A stretch of DNA of 64,000 bases, taken from the NCBI GenBank assembly GCA_945870035.1, contig CAMBQQ010000002.1:1-64000 (forward strand), read 5' to 3'. The stretch is from Rhizobium sp. Q54 (GTDB taxonomy: Bacteria > Pseudomonadota > Alphaproteobacteria > Rhizobiales > Xanthobacteraceae). The notes beneath the pieces were generated by a model. It saw only the letters and a program-made list of their open reading frames with translations, was not told where the DNA came from and ran no database searches. The first letter of the stretch is position 1, and each line of letters opens with the position of its first letter. Positions 54,626-64,000 of this stretch are shown in pieces. A program made the translations under genes and the position numbers.

Positions 54626-56428
54626 TCAGCCCGGCAGGAACTGCTTGCCGATGGACGGCTTGCTGACGCCGAGACCCGGCAACTCCCAAACCCCGGCGCC
54701 GGCCGGATTGGTGTCGGCGGCAATATCGACGTCGATCAGGTAAGGCTTGTTCGCGGCGATGCCGCGCCGCACCGCCTCAGCCAGATCGGCGGCGCGATCG
54801 ACGCGCACACCTTCGACGCCGCACGACCGCGCCATCGCCGCGAAGTCAGGATTGTAACGTTCGCCGGTCAAAGGATTGTGGAAGTCGGTCGCCAGTTCGC
54901 GCTTGTCGAGATAGCCGCGCTGCAAGCCGCGGATCGAGGCATAGGCGTAGTTGTTCCACACCACCCAGACCACCGGCAGATTATATTCGACCGCCGTGCC
55001 GAGCACATTGGCGTGCATGAAGAAAGCGCCGTCGCCGCACACCGACACGCAGGGCCGGTCGGGCGCGGCGAACTTCGCTCCCATGACGCCGGCAACGCCG
55101 AACCCCATCGAGCCGAACGCCATACAGCCGATCAACGAGTCGGGGCGGCGCGGCTTGGTATAGCCGAGCAGCCAGTTATGATGCACGCCGATGTCGCTGA
55201 CCAGAATCGCATCGTCGGGCAGGCCGCGCTGGATTTCGAACGCGGCGCGCTGCGGATTGATCGGCTGCGTGTCGTCGGTGAAGCCCGGCGCGATGAGCGC
55301 GTCCCATTCCTTGCGGTAGCCATCGATCTGCGCCAGCCACTTCTTGCGCGCCTCGGCTTTTTTGGTCAGGTCCTTGCGGCGATCGAGTTCGGCCAGCACC
55401 TGACGCAGGAAAGTACGGATGTCGGCCATCAGGCCGAGCGCCACCGGATAGTTGCGACCGATCTCGTCCGGATCGATATCGACATGAATGAGCTGCGTCG
55501 GCGGGATGGTGAAAGAGTAACCCGGAATCCACGAACTCGAGGTGCGGTCGTCGAAACGCGCGCCGAGCGACAGCAGCACGTCGGCCTGTCGCGTCGCATG
55601 ATTGGCCTGATAGTGGCCGCCGCGCGCGACCATGCCGAGCGACAAAGGATGCAGCGTGTCGATGGCGCCGAGGCCGCTCATCGATGCCGCCACCGGAATT
55701 TGCAGGCGCTCGGCAAGCTGGAGCAATTCGCCGCCCGCGCCGCCATGGCGGATCGCCTGCCCCACGAAAATCACCGGCCGCTCGGCATTTAGGAGCATGT
55801 CGACAGCCTTGATGACGCCATCGGGGTCGGCGCCGCAACGGCTGGAGATATTGGCGTTCCATTCCTTGGCTTGCGGCGCTTCCTCGGCGGCCGCTTCCAT
55901 GAACACATCGTAGGGCACGTCCAGCACCACCGGACCGGGGCGTCCGGTCACCATCGTCTTCCATGCCTGCCGCACGGCGAGCGGCACCATGTCGCCGCGC
56001 GTCGGCTGGAACACGCGCTTGCAAAGGCTGCGCACGGTCGACGGAAAGTCCGCCTGGTTCTGCCGGTACATTTCCTGAAAGGCGCCGCGGTTGAACTGGC
56101 CGGTCGGCACATTGCCGGTCACCGCCAGAAACGGCACCGAATCGAGATAGGCGGTCGCCAGCGAAATCGGCAGATTGGCGGAACCCGGTCCGCATGAGGT
56201 GAAGGTCGCGGTCGCCTTGCCGGACACGCGGTAATAACAATCCGCCATGAAGCCGGCGACGCTTTCGTGATGCGTCGAGATGGTCGTGATCTCGGAGGAG
56301 CGCTCGTACAGCGCGTCGATAAACTGGATGTTGCCGTGGCCGCACAGGCCGAACACCTGCGGCACCTTCTCCTGAATCAGATAGTCGACAATGACCTGTG
56401 CGCCATTGAGTTTATTTCCAGTCGACAT
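54626..56428 (-). CDS. ThDP-dependent enzyme, acetolactate synthase/carboligase-like superfamily
   Basis: FGLCGHGNIQFIDALYE, HHESVAGFMADCYYRVSGKATATFTSCGPGSAN, ThDP motif VCGDGAFFMHANVLGTAVEYNLPVVWVVWNNYAY. Confidence 0.85.
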   Translation of the reverse strand: MSTGNKLNGAQVIVDYLIQEKVPQVFGLCGHGNIQFIDALYERSSEITTISTHHESVAGFMADCYYRVSGKATATFTSCGPGSANLPISLATAYLDSVPFLAVTGNVPTGQFNRGAFQEMYRQNQADFPSTVRSLCKRVFQPTRGDMVPLAVRQAWKTMVTGRPGPVVLDVPYDVFMEAAAEEAPQAKEWNANISSRCGADPDGVIKAVDMLLNAERPVIFVGQAIRHGGAGGELLQLAERLQIPVAASMSGLGAIDTLHPLSLGMVARGGHYQANHATRQADVLLSLGARFDDRTSSSWIPGYSFTIPPTQLIHVDIDPDEIGRNYPVALGLMADIRTFLRQVLAELDRRKDLTKKAEARKKWLAQIDGYRKEWDALIAPGFTDDTQPINPQRAAFEIQRGLPDDAILVSDIGVHHNWLLGYTKPRRPDSLIGCMAFGSMGFGVAGVMGAKFAAPDRPCVSVCGDGAFFMHANVLGTAVEYNLPVVWVVWNNYAYASIRGLQRGYLDKRELATDFHNPLTGERYNPDFAAMARSCGVEGVRVDRAADLAEAVRRGIAANKPYLIDVDIAADTNPAGAGVWELPGLGVSKPSIGKQFLPG

Positions 56429-56570
56429 CAGTTCAGTCTCCTACCGGGCTTTTTCTTCTGAGGCGGCTGAGGGCAGCGCGCGACCGTATTTCTCATAATG
56501 CTGGACGTCAATTGATATTGTGGTATGCCTGCTTCTTGGGAAAAAACGCCGGAAACGACAGGAGCGCACC

Positions 56571-56948
56571 ATGACGACGACACGCCAATGGTTCATCCGC
56601 AACATCGCCGAAGTGCCGTGGCGCCAGTTCCCGGATCATTTCGGTGGCGCGTTGTCGAAACCACTGGTGATGCCGGAAACCGCCGGCTCGCAGCACATCG
56701 ACTACCGCATCTCGATGTACCAGCCGATGGCCTATGTGAAGGTTCACAAGCATAAAGTTCAAGAGCAAGTCTATCACGTCCTCGAAGGGGAAGGTCTGAT
56801 GCACATCGACGGCAAAGACCATCTGGTGCGCAAACACGACTACATTTTCCTGCCGCCCGGTATCGATCATGCGATTTCCAACACCGGCCTGGTCGATCTC
56901 GTGTTTCTGGTCGTGACGTCTCCTGTAACGGATGAAGTGCCCAAGTAG
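56571..56948 (+). CDS. Cupin-domain protein
   Basis: VKVHKHKVQEQVYHVLEGEGLMHIDGKDHLVRKHDYIFLPPGIDHAISNTG, a double-stranded beta-helix pattern. Confidence 0.85.
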   Translation: MTTTRQWFIRNIAEVPWRQFPDHFGGALSKPLVMPETAGSQHIDYRISMYQPMAYVKVHKHKVQEQVYHVLEGEGLMHIDGKDHLVRKHDYIFLPPGIDHAISNTGLVDLVFLVVTSPVTDEVPK

Positions 56949-56953
56949 TCAGT

Positions 56954-58417
56954 TCAAAAGGTCGCGGCGTTGCGCCCGGCGCGCCGTCCCGACGCGAAGG
57001 CCCAGCCGAGATGATGGCCATGACCCTTGAGCAGCAGGCCGCCCTGCCCGGTCGAACCGGCTGCGTAAAGTCCCGGTATCGGGATGTCGCCTTCGCCCAA
57101 CACCCGGTGTTCATGATCGACGGCAAGGCCGCCTTCGCCATGCACGAAGACGGCGCGCACTGGGCCGAGCGCGACATAGGGCCCTTGGACCAGCGGCCTG
57201 TTCGATTGCGCGTTGTGCGCATTGACTGTCGCCGTTAGCGCCGCGGCAGGAATCGACAGCTTGCCAGCCAGCTCATCGAGCGTCGCGCCGCGTCTGTAAA
57301 CATCGGGACGGTTGCGCCGGTAGTCGTCCACATAGGCATAGGCCACGCCCGGCGCGGTCGAGATGAAATGTGGCCACCTGGAAAACAGCGCCGTCATCCG
57401 GCTGTCGAGCAAAATATAGGCGGCCTTGTTCGGCTGGTCGGGCAGCGCGTAAGCTGGCTTGCCGCGCTCGTCGGTGAAGCGCGCGCCGTTTTTGTTGATC
57501 AGAATGGCGCCCTCGGCAAACAGATCGGGCGACGGCGCCAAAGCCGTGGTGACGAAACTCATCACGAAAGGCCGCAGCAGCGCGCTCGGCATGTGGTCGA
57601 GCGACCAGGCCATCAGGTTGGCGAGTGCCGGCCAGGGCGGCAGATTGAGAAGCATGTTGCGCTTTTGCGGCGGCACAAAGCGCAATTCGGGTCCGAGCGC
57701 CAGATCGCCATTGATGATCCGCGCGCCAAGCGGCAAAGCCAGCTTCTGGCCGTCGCCGGTCGCCGTGACGTTGACGCCGTCGATTTTGGCTTCCTGCGGT
57801 CCCATAAACTGCGCTTTCAATTCGGGATCGCTGGTGAAGTCGCCGGTCGCCAGCACAACGCCGCTTTTGGCGCGATAGCGGCGCGGGCCATCGGCGGTCG
57901 TGCAATCAACAGCGACCACACGGCCCTGCTCGACGACCAGCTTTGTCGCGCGCACGCCGCACACGATGCGAACGCCGGCGCGCCGCGCCGCATTCTCCAG
58001 ATGGGTGATAAACGACCGTGAATTGGGCAGCACATTGTGCATGCGCGGCAGCGTATGGGGCGGCTCCGGCATCGGCCCGAAGAAGCGGATGCCATGTTTG
58101 AGCAGCCAGCGAAAGGTGTCCGGCATCTCATCGGCCAGCACCCGCCGCAATTCCGGATTGTCGCGCGCATCGAGATCGCCGTTGAAGCCGGCCATGTCGC
58201 GCCAATGGGATTGCGCGCTGTCCTTGATACCGGCGCGCGCCTGATGCGGCGTGCCACTGGCCGTCACCGATCCGACCGACCAGGCGGTCGAGCCGCCGAG
58301 TTGCGGATTCTTCTCCAGCAGCACAACGTCGCGCCCGCACGCGCGCGCCTCGATCGCCGCCGCCAACCCGCTGCCGCCGCCGCCGACGACTATGACGTCG
58401 CAGGCCGCATCCATCAC
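56954..58417 (-). CDS. FAD-dependent oxidoreductase, fumarate reductase/3-ketosteroid dehydrogenase-like
   Basis: CDVIVVGGGGSGLAAAIEARACGRDVVLLEKNPQLGGSTAWSVGSV; C-terminal IPIPGLYAAGSTGQGGLLLKGHGHHLGWAFASGRRAGRNAA. Confidence 0.87.
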   Translation of the reverse strand: MMDAACDVIVVGGGGSGLAAAIEARACGRDVVLLEKNPQLGGSTAWSVGSVTASGTPHQARAGIKDSAQSHWRDMAGFNGDLDARDNPELRRVLADEMPDTFRWLLKHGIRFFGPMPEPPHTLPRMHNVLPNSRSFITHLENAARRAGVRIVCGVRATKLVVEQGRVVAVDCTTADGPRRYRAKSGVVLATGDFTSDPELKAQFMGPQEAKIDGVNVTATGDGQKLALPLGARIINGDLALGPELRFVPPQKRNMLLNLPPWPALANLMAWSLDHMPSALLRPFVMSFVTTALAPSPDLFAEGAILINKNGARFTDERGKPAYALPDQPNKAAYILLDSRMTALFSRWPHFISTAPGVAYAYVDDYRRNRPDVYRRGATLDELAGKLSIPAAALTATVNAHNAQSNRPLVQGPYVALGPVRAVFVHGEGGLAVDHEHRVLGEGDIPIPGLYAAGSTGQGGLLLKGHGHHLGWAFASGRRAGRNAATF

Positions 58418-59916
58418 GGCGATTGCGCGGCGCGCTGACCGGCCGTGGTGCCGGCGATTTTGCCGAACACGGAACCGTTCATCAGGCCGGTGCCGCCGGG
58501 ATAGTTGAAATAGAAGATGCCGCCGACCAGTTCGCCAGCCGCGAACAGGCCGGGGATCGGCGCGCCATCGGTGTCCATGACGCGGGCGCTGGTGTCGATC
58601 TTAAGGCCGCCGAACGTGAATGTGAGCCCGCACGTTACGGCGTAAGCCTCGAACGGCCCCTCATCCACCGTGTTGGCCCAGTTCGACTTCGGAATGGCGA
58701 GCCCCCTGGTGCCGCGGCCATCCTTGACGTTCGGATCGAACGGCACGTCTGTCATGACCGCTTTGTTGTAGGCCTTGATGGTCTCCAGCGCCTTCTCTGC
58801 ATTGACGTCGTCGAGTTTCTTGACCAGTTCCTCCAGCGTGTCGGCGCGGACCTTGGTGACGCGCTTGATGCGGTATTCGTCGCGCAGCATCGGGATGATC
58901 TTCTTGTCGAACACCTGCCAGGCGAACTGCCCCGGCTGGTGCAGGATCACGCGTCCGTACTTCGCGTAAGTGTAATTGCGAAAGTCGGCGCCCTCGTCGA
59001 CGAAACGCTCGCCATTGGCGTTGATCATGATGCCCCAGGGATAGGAATGCTTCTGGAAGTTATCGCCGACCGAGAGATCGCCGAATTCCGGCGCATTGCG
59101 GTCCCAGCCGACGGCATGGCCGCCCGACCAGTTGCCGGTCGGCATGGCGCCGATGTCGAGCGCCATCTTGATGCCGTCGCCGGTGTTGAAACGGGTGCCG
59201 CGAATTTTCGCCAGTTCCCAGAGCGGCCCAAGATAGCGCGTGCGCATCTCGGCATTGGACTGAAAGCCGCCGGCCGCCAGCACCACGCATTTGGCCATGA
59301 CCTCAACGGTCTTGCCGTTCGACTTGACCTTGACGCCCTTGACTCCATCGTCATCGGCGATCAACGAGATGGCGCGGGCGCCATAAGCAATCGCGACCTT
59401 GTTCTTGGCGGCGATCTTGGTCCAGGAATCGACCAGCCCCGGCCCGCCGCCCCAGGCTTCAACTGTCAGGCCGCCCCAGAATTTGAACATGCCGTTGATC
59501 TTGTAAGCCTGCCGCCCCCAGATCGGCATGAAGCGCATGCCCTTGTCGCGCATCCAGCGCATGGTTTCCTTGCTGCGCGTCACCAGCAATTCGCACAGAT
59601 CCGGATCGGTGCGGTATTCGGTGACGCGGCCCATGTCGTCGAAAAACTTTTCCTCGGTGTACGTACCGAAATCCGACTTCGACACTTCTTCGTCGGTGAG
59701 ATCGGGCATCAATGCGCGCAGATCCTCGACCCCGTCATAGACGCAGCGGAAAGCGCCGGCGGTGAAACGACTGTTGCCGCCGGCTTCGTCTTCCGGCGAG
59801 CGCTCCAGCATCAGCACCGAGACGCCGTGTTCGGCCGCGGCCATTGCTGCGCAAAACGCGGCATTGCCGGCGCCGACCACCACGACATCGACGGAAGCGG
59901 GCAATTCTTTGCTCAT
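58414..59916 (-). CDS. FAD-dependent dehydrogenase, TcuA (tricarballylate dehydrogenase)-like
   Basis: VDVVVVGAGNAAFCAAMAAAEHGVSVLMLERSPEDEAGGNSRFTAGAFRCVYDG; IPGLFAAGELVGGIFYFNYPGGTGLMNGSVFGKIAG; 4-bp overlap with the next flavoprotein. Confidence 0.87.
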   Translation of the reverse strand: MSKELPASVDVVVVGAGNAAFCAAMAAAEHGVSVLMLERSPEDEAGGNSRFTAGAFRCVYDGVEDLRALMPDLTDEEVSKSDFGTYTEEKFFDDMGRVTEYRTDPDLCELLVTRSKETMRWMRDKGMRFMPIWGRQAYKINGMFKFWGGLTVEAWGGGPGLVDSWTKIAAKNKVAIAYGARAISLIADDDGVKGVKVKSNGKTVEVMAKCVVLAAGGFQSNAEMRTRYLGPLWELAKIRGTRFNTGDGIKMALDIGAMPTGNWSGGHAVGWDRNAPEFGDLSVGDNFQKHSYPWGIMINANGERFVDEGADFRNYTYAKYGRVILHQPGQFAWQVFDKKIIPMLRDEYRIKRVTKVRADTLEELVKKLDDVNAEKALETIKAYNKAVMTDVPFDPNVKDGRGTRGLAIPKSNWANTVDEGPFEAYAVTCGLTFTFGGLKIDTSARVMDTDGAPIPGLFAAGELVGGIFYFNYPGGTGLMNGSVFGKIAGTTAGQRAAQSP

Positions 59917-60072
59917 GCTGAAAGACCTTCTGGTGCGGCCGATTTTTTCCCGGTCACTCATAATCGTCAGGGCGCGCGAGTCAATGCCTCCAGCATTGTG
60001 AATTGCGATTTGTCATTCTCGGATGGCGGGGATAGGATCGCGGCCACGTCAAAAACGTCCGGGAGTGCGCCG

Positions 60073-61530
60073 ATGAATCCGACATCCGCCGTCTTGGCGA
60101 CCAGCGAAACCGGCCCGGCCGAAATCCCGATGCTGATCGGCGGCGAATGGCGCCGCGCGTCCGAAACCTACGAAGTTCGCGACCCCTACCGCAAAACGGT
60201 CGCCTCTCACGCGCCCCGCTCCTCGCTTGCCGATCTTGACGACGCCCTCAAGGCCGCGGTGGCGGCGAAACCGAAAATCGCCGCGATGCCGGCTTTCGAG
60301 CGCGCCGCGATATTGCGCCGCGCCGCCAAACTGCTGATCGAGCGCGCCGACGCCATCGCCGAAATCATGACGCGCGAAACCGGCAAAGCGGTGAAAGACG
60401 CCAAAGCCGAGATCCTGCGCTCGCAGGACACTCTGTCGCTGTCGGCGGAAGAAGCCGTGCGCATCGAAGGCGAGCACATTCCGCTCGATGCAAGCGCCAT
60501 GGGCGCCGGCAAGATCTGTTTCATGCTGCGCTTTCCGGTCGGCGTCGTCGCCGGCATCACGCCGTTCAACGCGCCGGTCAATCTCGCCTGCCACAAGATC
60601 GCGCCGTCGATCGCCGCCGGCAATGCGCTGGTGCTGAAAGCACCGCCGCAATCGCCGGGCGTTGTCCACGCGCTGGCGCAGATTTTCGTCGATGCCGGCA
60701 CGCCGCCAGGCGTGCTCAATGTGCTGTACGGCGATCTCGTCGGCCCGGCGCTGGTGCGCGACCCGCGTGTCGACTTCATCACCTTCACCGGCTCGCCGGC
60801 CGCTGGCGCGCAGATCAAGGCCAATTCCGGCCTGCGCCGCGTCGCGCTCGAACTCGGCGGCAACGGCATCACCATCGTCCACGAAGACGCCGACATTGCC
60901 GAGGCCGCGCCGATCTGCGGCCGCAACGCCATGCGGCTGGCGGGGCAGAGCTGCATCTCGGTGCAGACCGTCTATGTACACCGCAGCCAATACGCCAAAT
61001 TCGTCGAGCTGGTCGCGGCCGAGGTCGGGAAACTCAAGCTCGGCGACCCGCTCGACCCCACGACCGATGTCGGCACCCTGATCGACGAAGGCGCGGCCAG
61101 GCGCGTCGAATCCTGGATCGAGGAAGCCGCCGCTAACGGCGCCCGCGTCGTCACCGGCGGCAAGCGCCACGGCGCCCAGCTCGAGCCAACCGTGATCGCC
61201 GACGCCAAGCCGGCCATGAAAGTCGTCTGCGACGAGGTGTTCGGACCGGTGATCAGCCTGCTGCCCTATGACGATATCGACGAGGTGTTCCGCTTCGTCA
61301 GCGAAAGCCGCTTCGGCCTGCAAACCGGCATCTTCACCAAATCGACCGAGACCGCGATCCGCGCCGTGCGCAATATTCGCACCGGCGGCGTCATCATCAA
61401 CGGCAGCTCGACCTGGCGCACCGACCAGTTGGCCTATGGCGGGGTTAAGGACTCAGGCATCGGCCGCGAAGGCCCGCGCTATTCGATTCGCGACATGACC
61501 GAGGAACGCATGGTTTTGTTCAATTATTAG
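60073..61530 (+). CDS. Aldehyde dehydrogenase (NAD(P)+)
   Basis: PVGVVAGITPFNAPVNLACHKIAPSIAAGNALVLKAP, FTGSPAAGAQI, VALELGGNGITIV, AGQSCISVQTVYVHRS, EVFGPVISLLPYDD. Start trimmed to MNPTSAVLATS. Confidence 0.93.
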   Translation: MNPTSAVLATSETGPAEIPMLIGGEWRRASETYEVRDPYRKTVASHAPRSSLADLDDALKAAVAAKPKIAAMPAFERAAILRRAAKLLIERADAIAEIMTRETGKAVKDAKAEILRSQDTLSLSAEEAVRIEGEHIPLDASAMGAGKICFMLRFPVGVVAGITPFNAPVNLACHKIAPSIAAGNALVLKAPPQSPGVVHALAQIFVDAGTPPGVLNVLYGDLVGPALVRDPRVDFITFTGSPAAGAQIKANSGLRRVALELGGNGITIVHEDADIAEAAPICGRNAMRLAGQSCISVQTVYVHRSQYAKFVELVAAEVGKLKLGDPLDPTTDVGTLIDEGAARRVESWIEEAAANGARVVTGGKRHGAQLEPTVIADAKPAMKVVCDEVFGPVISLLPYDDIDEVFRFVSESRFGLQTGIFTKSTETAIRAVRNIRTGGVIINGSSTWRTDQLAYGGVKDSGIGREGPRYSIRDMTEERMVLFNY

Positions 61531-61558
61531 ACTGCTGCGAATTGCCACAGGACGATGT

Positions 61559-62545
61559 ATGAAAGCCCTCACGGCGACCCATAACCTTGTGCCGATACGG
61601 ATCGGCCCCCGCCGTTCGGAGGCAGCTGACGTGAGCGCGCGAACCAAAACCAAGATTGCAGCCAAATCTTCCAAAGCATTGCCACCCAAGCTCGCCAAGT
61701 CGGCAAAGCCGGGCAAACAGGCAGTAGCCCGGCTGGTGCAAGACGCCGGCTCCGATATCGACGACGACGCCGAAGACAAGCAGCGCTCCGGCGTCCAGTC
61801 GCTCGGCCGCGCCTTCGGCATTCTCGAGGAAATCGCCAGGCACCGTGACGGCATCGGCCTCGCCGATCTGAGCAAGCTGGTCGGCCTGCACAATTCGACA
61901 ACCTTCCACCTGGCCAAGACGATGGTGTCGCTCGGCTATATCCGCCAGGAAAAGGACACCAAGCGCTACCGCATCGGCCGGCCGCTGTTCGCGCTCGCGG
62001 CCAGCGCCCTCGACGAAATCGAAATGGTGAAAGTCGCCACGCCGTTGCTGGAAGACATGTCGCGCGAAACCGGCGAGACCAGCCACTTCGCCGTCCGCAT
62101 GGGCGACACCGTCGTGGTAATCGCCCGCACCAGTGGCCCGGGCGCTTTCCAGATGACCGACCGTGTCGGCATGGTTCGTCCGGCGCATTGCACCGCGCTC
62201 GGCAAGGTCATTCTGGCGGCGTTGCGTCCCGACCAGCTCGAACGCTTTCTCGCCCGCCTCGACATGAAGCCGTCCACCGATAAATCGATCACCGATATTC
62301 CGATGTTGCTGCGTCAGATCGAAGATATCCGGCACAGCGGGGTCGCCCTCGACGACGGCGAATTCAATCCGGAGGTCCGCTGCCTTGCCGTGCCGGTCAC
62401 GGACTTTACCGGCCAGTTCATCGGCGCCCTTGGAATATCCGGCCCGATCTGGCGCTTGTCGAACCAGACCCTGAAGGACCGCGCGAAAATCGTGCAGGCG
62501 TTCGCCACCCGCTTGTCCGAAGAGTTTGGCGCAAAGCCATCCTGA
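61559..62545 (+). CDS. IclR-family transcriptional regulator
   Basis: VQSLGRAFGILEEIARHRDGIGLADLSKLVGLHNSTTFHLAKTMVSLGYIRQ and an IclR effector domain. Confidence 0.9.
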   Translation: MKALTATHNLVPIRIGPRRSEAADVSARTKTKIAAKSSKALPPKLAKSAKPGKQAVARLVQDAGSDIDDDAEDKQRSGVQSLGRAFGILEEIARHRDGIGLADLSKLVGLHNSTTFHLAKTMVSLGYIRQEKDTKRYRIGRPLFALAASALDEIEMVKVATPLLEDMSRETGETSHFAVRMGDTVVVIARTSGPGAFQMTDRVGMVRPAHCTALGKVILAALRPDQLERFLARLDMKPSTDKSITDIPMLLRQIEDIRHSGVALDDGEFNPEVRCLAVPVTDFTGQFIGALGISGPIWRLSNQTLKDRAKIVQAFATRLSEEFGAKPS

Positions 62546-62692
62546 GAACGACCGTCGGTCCACTTAGGCGTTGACAGCGGCCCACCTCCCCGTAAATATC
62601 ATCCAACAATAAAAAAACGTATCTCACATTGTCGCATGCGCGGCGAGTGAGGCCGAAAGGGGCAAACGCGTCAATCTGGGAGGACATCGACT

Positions 62693-63937
62693 ATGAGCAG
62701 CTACAATCGTCGGCATGTACTGAAGGCGAGCGCCGCACTCGCAGGCGCGTCGGCCCTGGGATTCCCGGCAATCGTCCGCGCCCAGGCAAGCACCATCAAG
62801 ATCGGCCATCTGGTGCCGCTCACCGGCTTTCTCGGCGCGATCGGCAGCTACGCCCAGCTCGGCGTCAAGCTGGCGGCCGAAGAGATCAATGCGGCCGGCG
62901 GCATCATGGGCCGCAAGATCGACCTGATATCGGAAGATTCGGTCAACCCCGCCACTGCCGCCAACAAGGCGCAGCGCATGATCGAACAGGACGGCGCGGT
63001 CGTTCTGCTCGGCGAAATTTCGTCGGCATCGGCGCTGACCATCATGCAGGTCGCCGAGCGCAACAAGAAAGTGTTCTTCTCGACCGGCGCCCGCTCCGAC
63101 GCCTTGCGCGGCAAAAACTGCAATCGCTACTCTTTCCACTGCGACATTCCCAACACCGTGATGGTGAACGCGGTCGGCACCGCGCTCAATCAGAAGGGTC
63201 TGGTCAAGGGCAAGAAGTTCGTCACGCTAACCGCGGACTACATTTTCGGCCATGACCTGCTGAAAGCAGCCAAGTCCTTCTTCGCCGCCAATGACGCTAA
63301 CTTGATCGGCGACGAACTGATTGCCACCGACGTGACCGATTTCAGCCCCTATCTGCTGAAGATCCGACAGGCGAAGCCGGATGTGGTCTGCTGCAATCTC
63401 GCGGGCAACCAGGTGACCAATCTGGTCAAGCAGTATGCCGAGTTCGGATTCCCCTACCCGCTGGTCGGCTTCAATCTTAACACCGGCGATGCCTGGGCAG
63501 CCGGCGCCGGCAATCTGAGCGGTTTCTGGCCGACCGTCTGGTATCACACGCTGGACAATCCGGCCTCCAAGGCCTTCGTCGCCAACTTCACCAAGAAATA
63601 CGGCAAGCCGCCGGAAAATCACGCCTGGATCGAGTACGTCACGCTCAAGCTGCTGGCCCAGGCGATCACCGACACCAAGTCGACCGAAACCGAAGCGCTG
63701 ATCGCGCATTTCGAAAAGCAGACCCAGTTCGATATCATGAAGACGCGCAAGGGTTACTTCCGCACCTGGGACCATCAGCTCGTGCAGGAGGCCTATCCGT
63801 TCACGGTGAAGGCCAAGGCCGACATGAAGGATCAGTGGGACATGCTGGTGCTCGGCGATACGGTTCCGGTGGCCAGCGCGCCGCTTGAGTCGATCTATCC
63901 GAACAAAGAGCAGAATCCCTGCACGATGAAGGTGTAG
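62693..63937 (+). CDS. ABC transporter substrate-binding protein, LivK/branched-chain-amino-acid type
   Basis: Tat-like signal NRRHVLKASAALAGASALGFPAIVRAQA; IKIGHLVPLTGFLGAIGSYAQLGVKLAAEEINAAGGIMGRKIDLISEDSVNPATAANKAQRMI. Confidence 0.9.
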   Translation: MSSYNRRHVLKASAALAGASALGFPAIVRAQASTIKIGHLVPLTGFLGAIGSYAQLGVKLAAEEINAAGGIMGRKIDLISEDSVNPATAANKAQRMIEQDGAVVLLGEISSASALTIMQVAERNKKVFFSTGARSDALRGKNCNRYSFHCDIPNTVMVNAVGTALNQKGLVKGKKFVTLTADYIFGHDLLKAAKSFFAANDANLIGDELIATDVTDFSPYLLKIRQAKPDVVCCNLAGNQVTNLVKQYAEFGFPYPLVGFNLNTGDAWAAGAGNLSGFWPTVWYHTLDNPASKAFVANFTKKYGKPPENHAWIEYVTLKLLAQAITDTKSTETEALIAHFEKQTQFDIMKTRKGYFRTWDHQLVQEAYPFTVKAKADMKDQWDMLVLGDTVPVASAPLESIYPNKEQNPCTMKV

Positions 63938-64000
63938 CGCGCCGCGTCGCGCGACTATCTTGATTGGCGTGGCGGCGCCGGCACATGCAAGCCGGCGCCG

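Noticed and set aside
58423-60072. N-terminal ~550 aa of plus-strand ORF 58423..61530
   Set aside because: This is open antisense frame over the TcuA-like gene running into the true ALDH start at 60073; not a fusion protein.
1-64000. CRISPR arrays, tRNA/rRNA genes, prophage or conjugation modules
   Set aside because: No direct-repeat/spacer periodicity, cloverleaf-like sequences, or phage/conjugation proteins were recognised by eye; only the IS edge at the left end is mobile DNA.

Overview
The window is a GC-rich proteobacterial chromosomal segment, probably an alphaproteobacterium of Hyphomicrobiales type (inferred from gene content only). It is densely coding and made of several metabolic modules. 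(1) 1-148: the edge of an IS3-family insertion sequence. (2) ~0.3-9.8 kb: an aromatic or 2-hydroxyacid catabolic cluster with an MhpA-like flavin monooxygenase, an extradiol (BphC-like) dioxygenase, a GlcD-type FAD dehydrogenase, a benzoylformate-decarboxylase-like ThDP enzyme, an IclR regulator and a TRAP transporter. (3) 10.5-16.9 kb: RND efflux pump, a BigR/SqrR-like ArsR regulator, a DUF2892 protein and a sulfide:quinone-oxidoreductase-like flavoprotein. (4) 17-22.8 kb: NDP-forming acyl-CoA synthetase/GNAT fusion, PHA synthase and FNT channel. (5) 23-33.7 kb: two consecutive ABC importers, a class III phosphodiesterase, a TIGR03364-like FAD oxidase and PhnX, i.e. organophosphonate/phosphodiester use without a visible PhnW. 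(6) 34-53.8 kb: a nitrate-respiration and NO-stress island with NsrR-like Rrf2, a small membrane protein plus truncated globin, a fused NarK and narGHJI in a ~13 kb run ending in a carbonic anhydrase, Crp/Fnr regulators, hemerythrin, DUF6455 and MoaB/Mog, with several FNR-type palindromes. (7) 53.9-63.9 kb: a second catabolic cluster (SDR, ThDP enzyme, cupin, two flavoproteins, ALDH, IclR, LivK-like binding protein) with no obvious known pathway. I also read decayed fragments of an EAL-domain gene, a nirK-like gene joined to an acyl-CoA-synthetase N-terminus, and an N-truncated Crp/Fnr regulator. No tRNA, rRNA or CRISPR array was recognised. All functional names come from motif recognition by eye, not from database searches.
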